From GCA-2683825 sp965662355 (GTDB taxonomy: Bacteria > Planctomycetota > UBA1135 > GCA-002686595), in assembly GCA_965662355.1 (NCBI GenBank), contig CBFIHP010000006.1, positions 220,924 through 284,923 on the forward strand: a stretch of 64,000 bases of DNA, given 5' to 3'. Below, piece after piece: positions 25,708-34,556 of the stretch. Positions within the stretch are counted from its first letter, which is position 1; every line of letters begins with the position of its first letter. A program made the translations under genes and the position numbers. The notes beneath the pieces were generated by a model. The model searched no databases. It was not told the origin of the DNA and saw only the letters and a program-made list of their open reading frames with translations.

Positions 25708-27627
25708 ATGGCTCCGACAGCTGAGACGATTCCCTTCCAGGCCGAGACGAAGAAGCTTCTCGACCTCGTCATCCACTCGCTCTACACCAACAAGGACATT
25801 TTCCTCCGCGAGCTGATCTCCAACGCGAGCGACGCGCTGGACAAGCTGCGCATCGAGGCCTTGACCGACGAGGACCTCTCGGTCGACCTCGATCGATTGC
25901 GAATCCGCCTCGAGGTCGACAAAGACCAGCGCAAGCTCTCGATCAGCGACAACGGGATCGGCATGAGCCGCGAGGAGGTGATCGAGAACATCGGCACCAT
26001 CGCCAAGTCCGGCACCGAGGGTTTCTCAGATGCGCTGGACGAGATGAAAAAGAAGGGGGGGGCGCTTCCCGAGTTGATCGGGCAGTTCGGAGTTGGCTTC
26101 TACTCAGCGTTCATGTGCGCTGACGAGGTCGAGGTTCTGACCCGACGCATCGGCACGACGAACGACGAGGCCGTTGTCTGGCGCTCGAAGGGCGACGGTG
26201 AGTACACCCTCGACGAGGGCCAGCGCGAAGAACACGGAACGACGGTGACCCTGTTCCTGAAGCCCCTAACGGATGGAGCCGACGGCGAGGAAGCCGCCAA
26301 AGACTTCACCCAGGAGTGGGTCTTGCGCGAGATCGTCAAGCGATACTCGGACTTCATCGAGTATCCGATCGAGATGGAGCGCCCAGCGCACGAAGAGAAC
26401 GGTGAAGAGGTTGCGGCCGAGATTCAGGTTCTGAACTCGCAGAAACCCCTGTGGTCGCGTCCGAAGGAAGAGATCGAAGACGCCGAATACACCGAGTTCT
26501 ACAAGCACCTCTCGCACGATTGGAACGAGCCCTTCGACACGATCCACTTCAAGGCGGAAGGTACGGTGGAATACGCGGCGCTGCTCTACATTCCCTCACA
26601 GCGGCCGATGGATCTCTTCGATCCCAACCGCCAGAAGTCGCAGATCCAGCTGTACGTCAAGCGGGTCTTCATCACGTCCGAGTGTGAAGAGCTCCTGCCT
26701 GTCTGGCTGCGTTTCGTGCGCGGGGTCGTGGATTCGGCCGACCTGCCGTTAAACGTCTCGCGCGAGACGTTGCAACACAACCGCCAGATGGGACAGATCG
26801 AAAAACGCCTCACACGCAAGGTGCTCGATTCCCTGACGGCGATGCAAAAGAACCGCTCCGACGACTACGCCAAGTTCTGGCAATCCTTCGGCACGGTCAT
26901 CAAGGAGGGCATCTACTACTCGGACGAGCACCGTGATAGCGCGGCCGCCCTGGCCCTTTTCCAGACGACGAAGGGCGACGATTTTCGCACCCTGACCGAC
27001 TATGCGGCCGACATGCCGATGGCCCAGAAGGAGATCTACGTGCTCCTCGCCAGCGATGTCCCCGCAGCCAAGCGCTCGCCCCTGCTCGAGACCTTTGCCG
27101 AGAAGGGCTTCGAAGTGATCTTCCTCACCGATCCGGTGGACGAATTCATGATCCAGCGCCTGACGAGCTTCGCGGAGAAGACCATCCGGCGTATCGATCA
27201 GGGCGAGCTCGACCTCGGGGAAGAGGGCGAGAACGAGGACCGCGGCACCCAGGAGAAAGAGCTCGAGCCGATGATCGAGGCCGTGCGCAAGGAACTCTCC
27301 GAACGCGTGGAAGAGGTGCGCTTCTCGAAGCGCCTCACCGATTCACCCGCATGCCTGGTGGCTGCGGACAATGCCATGCCCCAGCACATCGTGCAGATGA
27401 TGCGCCAGCAGGGCCAGGACATCCCCGAAACCAAGCAAGTCCTCGAGCTGAACGCCGCGCACCCCTTGATCCAACGGATCAGCTCCCAGGTCGAGAACGA
27501 TTTCGGCAGGTTCGGAAACTCCTGCGAACTGCTCTTCGGTTTGGCTCAGCTCGCGGAGGGCACGTCGCCGTCTGACCCGGGGAAGTTCTCGAAGCTGGTT
27601 TCGGAGATGATGCTAGGCGACGAGTAG
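25708..27627 (+). CDS. htpG: Molecular chaperone HtpG (Hsp90 family)
   Basis: A 639-aa cytoplasmic ATP-dependent chaperone. The GHKL ATPase domain begins FQAETKKLLDLVIHSLYTNK and shows LRELISNASDALDKLR, ISDNGIGMSREEV and GQFGVGFYSAFM. The middle domain has RVFITSECEELLPVWLRFVRGVVDSADLPLNVSRE, including the catalytic-loop Arg region, and the C-terminal dimerisation domain contains LELNAAHPLIQ. The length is normal for HtpG. No heat-shock operator such as CIRCE is visible upstream. A run of Lys and Gly (DEMKKKGGALPEL) in the first third is a small deviation of no obvious importance. Confidence 0.97.
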   Translation: MAPTAETIPFQAETKKLLDLVIHSLYTNKDIFLRELISNASDALDKLRIEALTDEDLSVDLDRLRIRLEVDKDQRKLSISDNGIGMSREEVIENIGTIAKSGTEGFSDALDEMKKKGGALPELIGQFGVGFYSAFMCADEVEVLTRRIGTTNDEAVVWRSKGDGEYTLDEGQREEHGTTVTLFLKPLTDGADGEEAAKDFTQEWVLREIVKRYSDFIEYPIEMERPAHEENGEEVAAEIQVLNSQKPLWSRPKEEIEDAEYTEFYKHLSHDWNEPFDTIHFKAEGTVEYAALLYIPSQRPMDLFDPNRQKSQIQLYVKRVFITSECEELLPVWLRFVRGVVDSADLPLNVSRETLQHNRQMGQIEKRLTRKVLDSLTAMQKNRSDDYAKFWQSFGTVIKEGIYYSDEHRDSAAALALFQTTKGDDFRTLTDYAADMPMAQKEIYVLLASDVPAAKRSPLLETFAEKGFEVIFLTDPVDEFMIQRLTSFAEKTIRRIDQGELDLGEEGENEDRGTQEKELEPMIEAVRKELSERVEEVRFSKRLTDSPACLVAADNAMPQHIVQMMRQQGQDIPETKQVLELNAAHPLIQRISSQVENDFGRFGNSCELLFGLAQLAEGTSPSDPGKFSKLVSEMMLGDE

Positions 27628-27721
27628 CCCTGCACTTGGGGTCTAGTACGTTGGCGGTGCTGTTGTCCTGACACCGTACCGCCCGTTGCGATAGCCAATG
27701 TGAAATGACCCCCATCAGTCG

Positions 27722-30181
27722 CTAGTACCCAAGCGCATCCAACGCCTGCTGCGTCTCCTCCGTCACATCCGCTGCATCCACATCTCCCAGGCGAGCCCCG
27801 AGCTCCTTGAAACGCCGGAGCTCCTCCAGCAGCGCCCCTCGCAACACCCGCACCCGCTCCTCCATCGAACCCGAAAGGTCATTCCCCTCCCCCGGGTCCG
27901 CCTTCGTATCGAACAACTCCCACTCCTTCTCCCCCGGAAACAGCACATCGCTTTCCCTCGGGCTATAAATCAGCTTGAACCCCTGCCCATCGCGAATCGA
28001 GTACTTGTGAGCGAAGTGATCGTCGATCTCCGCGATCACAGGACGTGTTTCCAGGTCCTTTGACAGGATGTCTTCACCCTGCATGCGCGGATCCCGGGGG
28101 ACCCCCAAGGCGTGCAATACTGTCGGCGTGACGTCGATCGTCATCACGGGCTTCTCGATGGTCCTCTTTCCCTGTCCCGGGACCCTCATGATCAGGGGGA
28201 TGCGGGTGAGTTCCTCGTAGAGGGTCTTGCCGTGCTGGATCACTCCGCGCTCGAACATCTCCTCGCCGTGATCAGAAGTGATGACGAGGATCGTGTTCTC
28301 CTCGATCCCGAGCTCTTGCAACTGCGCGAAGAGGTCTCCGAGGAGGCTGTCCACGTAACGCAGCGAGCCGTCGTAGCGGTGGCGCAGATGCGCCCTATCG
28401 GCCTCCGAGATGGTCTCGTTGCTTTCGACGTGGGGCAGGAAGTTGGAAAAGTCGGTTCGCGTGGAGGTGCAGCCTAGCTTCTCGCACAGGAGCCAACCGT
28501 CGGGCGCATCGTAGTCGTGCACCGTGTAGGTGTGCAGGAACAGGAAGAACGTCTCGTCGTGGTGCTCGTCGAGCCAGGTCGCGATACGCTCCGGTCCGTG
28601 TTCGGCGACCAGTTCGGGGGTCAGCTCCGGATTGCGGTCGCGCAGAAGATGGAAGAAGTCCGAATCGTCGTGGCGTAGCGGATCGACGTTGGTGAAGCCG
28701 TCGAAGCCCGTATCGAGTCCGAAGTCCGCGCTGACGAAGCCGCCAGCCGTGAAGCCCTGGGTGCGGTAGCCCTCTCTGCCCAGAATCTCCGCCAGGGCCG
28801 GAGAGCGTGCCTGCGAGACGGCCTGGGTGCCGCGATAGACGCCGTGTACCGAGGCGAACTGGCCCGAGAACAAGGAGACCGTGGCGGGCAGCGTGTAGGC
28901 GGCCTGGGCGTGCATGCTGGGAAAGAAGAGGTTCTCCTCCGCGAGCCGATCGAGGTTGGGCGTCGTGCCACGGCCGTATCCGTAGGCGCCGACGTGGTCC
29001 GCGCGCAGCATGTCGATCGAGATCAGGATCACGTTCGGTCGCTCGGCTCGTTGGTCCGCCGAGCGCAGGCACGGGGCCCCCAACACGAGCGGTGTTTGAC
29101 CGCGGCAGCGAAACGTGAGCTCGACCGTTTGAGCAGCCCAACGCTTCAGGTCGACCCGCTGCTCCTCCCAGCGGTTGCCGAGTGGGGACGCGGTGGAGGT
29201 GAGCTCACGTTCGTACACCACCACATCGCCGATCGAGATTTCGATGGCCGAGCTCGGCCGTGACGACTCCAGGAGCACTGAGCGCCAGATGCCGAGCCCT
29301 GTTTCGAGGATCGGGGCGTGCTCTTGAAGCGCTAGCCTGAAGACCAACGATTCGCCGGGCAAGAGCACGATCGAAGGTCGTAGTTCCGCGCGCAGATCGG
29401 CGCTGATGCTGCGCTGCGCGCGCCAGTCCTGATGGCGCGTCCCACTCTTCGCCATGGAGGCCCTGCGAGCCATGGCATCCCACAACAAGGTGTCGGGGGC
29501 CCGCTCGAGACGCACACCTCGGAAGTCGACCGTGCCTTCTTTGACGTCCTCGCTGGTCCCGAGAGCGCAACCGATCAGGAGAGCCTTGGTCTCGCCCTGC
29601 GTGCGAAAGATCGAACTGCGCGGGACCCAATCGGTTTCGCCGACGGCGATGGGGAGAAAGTGTCGCTTCAGGATGTGCTGTTCGAACTGGCCGTCGGCCA
29701 CGATCTTCTCGAACGATTCCGCCGAGTCCAGTTCGGCCAACCAGTACGTGGCGCCGTGAAAGGGCGTGGTCTGGGGAACGAGCCCCTGCGCCCGTAATTC
29801 TCCTACGAAGCGGTAGGTGCTGTTGGCCTCGACGGAGACGAGTCGTACGGCGAGCCCGCGTACGCCGCCCAGGCGCAGGAAGTGGGCCGTCCCTTCGGTC
29901 CGGATCTGATGCGAGATCGTCCCGTCCGTGTGAATCCCTGGGTTCGTCGGCGTCGAGACGATGTGCCAGGCCCCGGCGTCTCTGTCGAGACGACTCTCCT
30001 CGAAGTCCTCTTCCAGGATCACCTCGAGCACTTCTTCGTTCGCGGATTCGAGACGTGCCCCGGGGACGTCCACCAGTTTGACGCGAGAAGGTGCCGGAGA
30101 AGCGGGCGTCTCGGCTGATCCGCAGGCCGTGAGGCCGAGCAGGGCACTGGCGAGTAATCGTGGATGGTGGGGGCAAAGCAC
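27722..30181 (-). CDS. Sulfatase-superfamily lipoprotein, Thr-type active site
   Basis: An 819-aa protein with lipoprotein signal ALLGLTAC (Cys20). Residues 30-375 are beta-rich without a clear family, possibly carbohydrate-binding. The alkaline-phosphatase-superfamily domain starts NVILISIDMLRADH (Asp390) and has TSDHGEEMFE as second metal motif. The nucleophile segment is AAYTLPATVSLFSG, with Thr430 in place of the sulfatase formylglycine residue, and single Asp instead of Asp-Asp, so I expect a phospho- rather than sulfo-ester chemistry. It is the last gene of an apparent minus-strand operon behind the pseudokinase, GT2 and UDP-galactopyranose-mutase-like genes. The last 150 codons favour G-ending codons. 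Confidence 0.85.
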   Translation of the reverse strand: MLCPHHPRLLASALLGLTACGSAETPASPAPSRVKLVDVPGARLESANEEVLEVILEEDFEESRLDRDAGAWHIVSTPTNPGIHTDGTISHQIRTEGTAHFLRLGGVRGLAVRLVSVEANSTYRFVGELRAQGLVPQTTPFHGATYWLAELDSAESFEKIVADGQFEQHILKRHFLPIAVGETDWVPRSSIFRTQGETKALLIGCALGTSEDVKEGTVDFRGVRLERAPDTLLWDAMARRASMAKSGTRHQDWRAQRSISADLRAELRPSIVLLPGESLVFRLALQEHAPILETGLGIWRSVLLESSRPSSAIEISIGDVVVYERELTSTASPLGNRWEEQRVDLKRWAAQTVELTFRCRGQTPLVLGAPCLRSADQRAERPNVILISIDMLRADHVGAYGYGRGTTPNLDRLAEENLFFPSMHAQAAYTLPATVSLFSGQFASVHGVYRGTQAVSQARSPALAEILGREGYRTQGFTAGGFVSADFGLDTGFDGFTNVDPLRHDDSDFFHLLRDRNPELTPELVAEHGPERIATWLDEHHDETFFLFLHTYTVHDYDAPDGWLLCEKLGCTSTRTDFSNFLPHVESNETISEADRAHLRHRYDGSLRYVDSLLGDLFAQLQELGIEENTILVITSDHGEEMFERGVIQHGKTLYEELTRIPLIMRVPGQGKRTIEKPVMTIDVTPTVLHALGVPRDPRMQGEDILSKDLETRPVIAEIDDHFAHKYSIRDGQGFKLIYSPRESDVLFPGEKEWELFDTKADPGEGNDLSGSMEERVRVLRGALLEELRRFKELGARLGDVDAADVTEETQQALDALGY

Positions 30182-30223
30182 GTTGGGTACTCATGGGAAC
30201 CTGGTGGAAGCCTGGAAAGGCAC

Positions 30224-32041
30224 CTACGGGAGGAGATCGGCAAACACGAGCTCGCGCTCCAGGTTTCCTTCCCGACGAACTTCTCCGAGTTCGGGCGAAA
30301 GCAACAGTGTCGTGTTATTCGCGCCTTCGACTTCCGTTCGCAAAACCTCGAGCGTCCGACCCTCGATGGCGCGGCGGAAGTGTCGATAGCGAATGGGGTC
30401 GACCCCCAGGGCTTTCAGGGGGACGGATGCGGCTGGCTTCTCCGAGACCCACAGCCGTTCCCATCCGCCGCCAACACGCCACGGGACGTGATTTCGGGCG
30501 GAGTCGGTATCCGAAACGCGCGTGTCGATCTGGCGCTCTTCGAGCAGCGTGCCCCCGGCATCGTGGATGCGTTGGGTGACGCGGCGTGCGCGTGCATCGA
30601 GGATTTCTTCGGTGATCCAGTTGGACGTGCGTGTCTCGCGGTAGAGGCGTAACACCCCAGGGGGGCCCGGAAAGGATGCAGCGACCGAAGAGCGTTGCAG
30701 GATCTCCGCCAGGGCGGGGCCGGGATCCTCGGGCAAGCGGGCGCGCAGGAGTGGGGGCAAGGGCCCGAGCGTCTCGTTGCGCTGAGTCAAACGCCGTCCG
30801 TGGTCCAGGGCGAGGATGCGCGCTCCCTCTTCGCTCATCGAAAGTGCGGTGGAGCTCGCGATGTGCGTGCTCCAGGCCCTCAGATTGGGGAAGTCTTCAA
30901 AACGTGCTGGATCCGCGAGCCGGCCCTGCCACAGATGCTGTTCGAGCGCGTCGGCGTAGCCGGCCAGCGCCGTCTCCAGGCGACTGTCATCGAACCAGCG
31001 TGCGACGGCCATGACCTCGTCGAGCTGGCTGGTCCTCGGAGCGTCGATCAACTCGTGCCAGCGCTTGGACATACGCTGCGGCAGGGTTCGTCGAAGCTCG
31101 CCTTCCAAGCGCTCCTCCAGGGCGGCGCGCGTTTCGTCCCATTGCTCCTGGGTCTGTGCGCGGGATTCCATGGAAGCGGCGAGCTGGGCCGCGTGCTGCT
31201 TCGCGGAAGAGCGGGATGCGGCGTGGGCCGAGCGCTCACGAAGAAAAAGCGTGCCGAAGAGAAGCACGAGGGCTGCCGGCAAGGCGACCGCCAACCACAG
31301 CCGCTGGCGTGCACGCCCCTTTTGTTGCAGTGCCTCGATGGCGCTCAGCATGAAGCCGACGGTGGGAAAGTCTCCCCGTTCGCAACGTCGAAGGAAGGCC
31401 CGCACACGTCGCGAGCGCGGAGCACTCATCTCGCCCAGGATGCGCATCACTGCGAGACGATCGTCGCTGAAAGGGTCGCCGTCGCCGGCGAATTCCAGCA
31501 CCAGCGGATTGCCCCCTAGGGTGCGCAGTCCGAAGTCGGCCAGCCGTACCGAAGTGGCGTAGGCCGTGACCTCGGTCCAGCCGGGTTCGTGCTCCAGCAA
31601 AACGGAATTCAGGTTGAGACTGCCGTGGGGGACCCCACGCCCGTGGGCTTCGGTCAGTCCTTCGAGAATCTGGCGCGTGATCTCGACCGCGTGGTTCGTC
31701 GACAAGGGGCGCGTGCGCTCGAGCTTGGCCGCAAGGGGTTCGCTGGCGATGGCATCCCATTCGCAGTAGAGCTTGTGATCCGCGCGCCCGACCGCCAACA
31801 GCGGCAAGCGATGTCGCGAGGGCAGACCCGAGAGTTGCACACGCAACTCGCGCAGAGCTTCGAGATCCCGCGCGTGATCGAGGATCTGAATCTCGCACGG
31901 GCGATGTTCCTCGGTCGTGTCCCGGGCGGCGAAGGTGGTGCCGAAGGGACCTCGACGGAGGAGCTTCCCAAGCTCGTAGCGTTCGGCGAAGAGAGGGGAC
32001 TCCTCGCCGCTCCTCGTCGGGTACGCCTCGGGGAAGAGCAT
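30224..32041 (-). CDS. Membrane pseudokinase with a large extracytoplasmic domain
   Basis: A 605-aa protein. Residues 21-235 follow the Ser/Thr kinase fold: glycine-loop-like LLRRGPFGTTFAAR, and an intact LADFGLRT (Asp169). The catalytic sites are degraded: the VAIK Lys is replaced by Gln52 (EIQIL) and the HRDxKxxN loop reads HGSLNLNS (139-146), losing the catalytic Asp. Residues 248-267 are a single transmembrane helix, followed by a coiled-coil-like stretch and a 300-residue extracytoplasmic domain of unknown fold. It probably senses or scaffolds rather than phosphorylates. It sits 38 nt after the GT2 gene and 42 nt before the sulfatase-family gene. Confidence 0.8.
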   Translation of the reverse strand: MLFPEAYPTRSGEESPLFAERYELGKLLRRGPFGTTFAARDTTEEHRPCEIQILDHARDLEALRELRVQLSGLPSRHRLPLLAVGRADHKLYCEWDAIASEPLAAKLERTRPLSTNHAVEITRQILEGLTEAHGRGVPHGSLNLNSVLLEHEPGWTEVTAYATSVRLADFGLRTLGGNPLVLEFAGDGDPFSDDRLAVMRILGEMSAPRSRRVRAFLRRCERGDFPTVGFMLSAIEALQQKGRARQRLWLAVALPAALVLLFGTLFLRERSAHAASRSSAKQHAAQLAASMESRAQTQEQWDETRAALEERLEGELRRTLPQRMSKRWHELIDAPRTSQLDEVMAVARWFDDSRLETALAGYADALEQHLWQGRLADPARFEDFPNLRAWSTHIASSTALSMSEEGARILALDHGRRLTQRNETLGPLPPLLRARLPEDPGPALAEILQRSSVAASFPGPPGVLRLYRETRTSNWITEEILDARARRVTQRIHDAGGTLLEERQIDTRVSDTDSARNHVPWRVGGGWERLWVSEKPAASVPLKALGVDPIRYRHFRRAIEGRTLEVLRTEVEGANNTTLLLSPELGEVRREGNLERELVFADLLP

Positions 32042-32079
32042 GGCCAGCCCAGGTTAGCACCAACGCCCTTTGGGTTGCT

Positions 32080-33090
32080 CTAAACCCCCGCCCGAATCTT
32101 GCGATCGGCCCAGCGCCAGAGGGCGCTTTCCGTCGTCTTCCACTTGCTCCGTGCACCGAGGAATTGCGCCGCGGTCTCCAGGTAGGCGTACGGCAGGGCG
32201 TAGGTCTTCCAGTAGAGCCGCGCCATGGGCCCGATGGCGACACCGTCGAGCAACTCGCGGTAGAAGCGCCACTGACCCCTGGCGCCGTTCCGCACGCAGC
32301 TCCAGTCGGGCACGTTGCGTAGCTCGAAGAGCTCGAACAGGTTCTTGTGGTCACAATAGATGCGCTTGAACTCGCGAAACATCTTGATGCGGTGCGAGTG
32401 TTCGACCTCCGCGGTGGGCTCGAAAGCCAGAGTCCCTCCGGCACGCAGGATCTGCCGTCCCCAGGCGACATCCTCACCGAAGGGACGCATGGGGAAGTTC
32501 AGCCGTTGCCACGTCGAGCGACGCACGGCCGAGGCGACGTTGTCGAAGACCGAGGACAGGTAGCGTTCGAGAGGGGGCAGGCGGTCATAGGCCGCGATGC
32601 TCGCAAGGGCGTCACCGGGGACGAGGCTCTTGATCTCGGGTGTCTCGCGCGTGGCGCTCCATCGTCGCAAGCGCTCGGCGAGAAGGGGATCGCAATCGGC
32701 CCGCGGAAACTGCCGGGCATATACCCCGTCGATGGCGTCGTCGTCGAAGGGCCGTACCAGGTTACGCACGTACGCCGCGTTCATCGGACGCGCATCCTGG
32801 GTCAAGAGGCAGATTCTTTCACCGCTGGAGAGTTCGATGGCGCGGTTGCGGGTACCTCCGTGGTTGAACTCGCTCTGCTCGATACTCTGAACGAGCGCAC
32901 CCGCGGCCTCGGCGGCTTCCCGCGTTCCGTCGCTGGAGCCGGAATCGATGACCACCAGCTGGAAGCCGCCTTCGATGTCCTGGGCTGCCAGGGCCTCCAG
33001 CACCGTGTGGAAGAGTGGCCCTCCGTTCCACGTCGGAATGACGAGCGAAATCGGACGCGGCTCGCTCGTGATGGCACTCTTCTGGCTCAC
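32080..33090 (-). CDS. Family 2 glycosyltransferase, rhamnosyltransferase-like
   Basis: A 336-aa GT-A fold enzyme. The N-terminal nucleotide-sugar site SLVIPTWNGGPLFHTVLEAL and VVIDSGSSDGTREAAEAAG are typical of GT2, and the metal-binding acidic site is probably LLTQDARPMN. HGGTRNRAIE is characteristic of the rhamnosyltransferase-like GT2 branch. A C-terminal amphipathic stretch (GPMARLYWKTYALPYAYLET) may associate with the inner membrane. Its start lies 16 nt after the UDP-galactopyranose-mutase-like gene, which fits a surface-polysaccharide operon. Confidence 0.88.
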   Translation of the reverse strand: MSQKSAITSEPRPISLVIPTWNGGPLFHTVLEALAAQDIEGGFQLVVIDSGSSDGTREAAEAAGALVQSIEQSEFNHGGTRNRAIELSSGERICLLTQDARPMNAAYVRNLVRPFDDDAIDGVYARQFPRADCDPLLAERLRRWSATRETPEIKSLVPGDALASIAAYDRLPPLERYLSSVFDNVASAVRRSTWQRLNFPMRPFGEDVAWGRQILRAGGTLAFEPTAEVEHSHRIKMFREFKRIYCDHKNLFELFELRNVPDWSCVRNGARGQWRFYRELLDGVAIGPMARLYWKTYALPYAYLETAAQFLGARSKWKTTESALWRWADRKIRAGV

Positions 33091-33106
33091 GTGTCTATCG
33101 TCCGGA

Positions 33107-34432
33107 CTAGCCCGTTGTCGCGCGTTGTGTCAGGCGCTCTGCCATGTCACGTGAGGCGATCGCGCATTGATCGGAATTGAAGTAGTCGTAGTGCCCGAAG
33201 CGTCCGAGGGGCAGGATGCCTGCCTTCTCGCACCAGTTGATGGCGGTTTCGCGACGAGCTTCCAGGTCGTGGTCGTACACGATGTAGGCGTACTTGCACT
33301 GGCTGCGGTCGGTGAAGAGTACCTCGTCCTTTTTCATCAGCCCGGCGGTGACGATGCCCTCGAGCACCTCGGTCTCGAGTTTCTTCCCAGGGGCTGGAGC
33401 ACCGCCGGGATAGGTGACCTCCAGCATGAGCGAGGTCTTGCCTTCCGGAGCGTTACCCGGTGAGTAGTTGGACATGTACGTCAGGCGGTTGACCGGCCCC
33501 TGCTTGCGTTGGGGGAGATACACCCACGACAGGTTCGGGTGCTCCGGTCGGTCGAGTGCGACGAGATAGGTCAGAATCGAATTGAACGAAAGCCCGCGCA
33601 TGGCAGCGGCCACGTCGTCGGGAATGCCCTCGACGATGTTGGGCAGCTCGTTCATCGAAATCGTGTTCACGACCTGATCGAAGTCCTCACCGTCGACGCA
33701 CCAACCCTCGCCGTGACGCGTAAGCTTCTCGACCCGCGTGTTCAAGCGGACCTGGGAGCCGAGGTTCGCGGCCATGCCGTCGGTAATGGCCTGGAAGCCA
33801 CCCTGTTTCGGGTAGTAGAAGATCGCCTGGTGGGTGTAGCCCTCGGTGCGAATGCCGATGGCGGCGCGCAGGACGTCATCGATCGGGGCGTCCGGAACGC
33901 GACCCGCGACCCAACCCGAGGAGATCTGATCCAGCGGGCGCTTCCAGATCTTCTCGTTGTACGGGTCCATGAAGTGCTCGGCGATGCCGTCGCCGAAGCG
34001 CCAACGTACCCACGTTGCGAAATCCGCCGGCACCCTGGACGGTGCCTTCTCGCGCTTGTGCCAGGCCTGCACGTAGCCCTTCAAGCAGTCGAACTTCGGG
34101 CCGTCGGGCAGGTCGCCGAGGCCGTTCTCGAAGGGGTAGTGCACCCAGCGATCGTCGAAGCGGATCTTCGTGTTGCGATCGCGTTTCACGTAGGCTTTCT
34201 CCCCCCCGGACTCCTCCTTCATCCAGGACATGATCTCCGCATCCTTGCTGTAGAGGATGTGGCCACCCGAGATGTCGTAGGTGAACCCATCGACCGTCTT
34301 CGAGCGACAGAGTCCGCCGGCCACAGGGCCGGCCTCGAAGAGGTGAATGTCGTTTTGGGAATGACCGCGCAGCACGAGCTGCCGGGCGAGGGCGAGGCCG
34401 GAGACGCCGGCGCCTAGGATCGCGAGTTTCAC
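33107..34432 (-). CDS. FAD-dependent UDP-galactopyranose-mutase-like protein
   Basis: A 441-aa flavoprotein. The N-terminal FAD-binding motif is LGAGVSGLALARQL, followed by HLFEAGPVAGGLCRSK and FTYDISGGHILYS. A segment WRFGDGIAEHFMDPYNEKIWKRPLDQISSGW resembles the protein family that includes UDP-galactopyranose mutase and protoporphyrinogen-oxidase-like amine oxidases, as found in polysaccharide clusters. I cannot distinguish mutase from oxidoreductase activity on sequence alone. It is the first gene of the minus-strand operon with GT2, pseudokinase and sulfatase-family genes, consistent with a role in making or modifying a surface sugar. Confidence 0.8.
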   Translation of the reverse strand: MKLAILGAGVSGLALARQLVLRGHSQNDIHLFEAGPVAGGLCRSKTVDGFTYDISGGHILYSKDAEIMSWMKEESGGEKAYVKRDRNTKIRFDDRWVHYPFENGLGDLPDGPKFDCLKGYVQAWHKREKAPSRVPADFATWVRWRFGDGIAEHFMDPYNEKIWKRPLDQISSGWVAGRVPDAPIDDVLRAAIGIRTEGYTHQAIFYYPKQGGFQAITDGMAANLGSQVRLNTRVEKLTRHGEGWCVDGEDFDQVVNTISMNELPNIVEGIPDDVAAAMRGLSFNSILTYLVALDRPEHPNLSWVYLPQRKQGPVNRLTYMSNYSPGNAPEGKTSLMLEVTYPGGAPAPGKKLETEVLEGIVTAGLMKKDEVLFTDRSQCKYAYIVYDHDLEARRETAINWCEKAGILPLGRFGHYDYFNSDQCAIASRDMAERLTQRATTG

Positions 34433-34556
34433 GTGTGGAGTGAGGGGTGAACGGACACCCTGCCGGAGAACAGGACGATGGAAAGCAGGACGACAGGGCC
34501 GCTCAGACTAAAGGAAAAGAGGCTGCACAGGCTCATCGGCTTCTCGAGCGAGGCTC

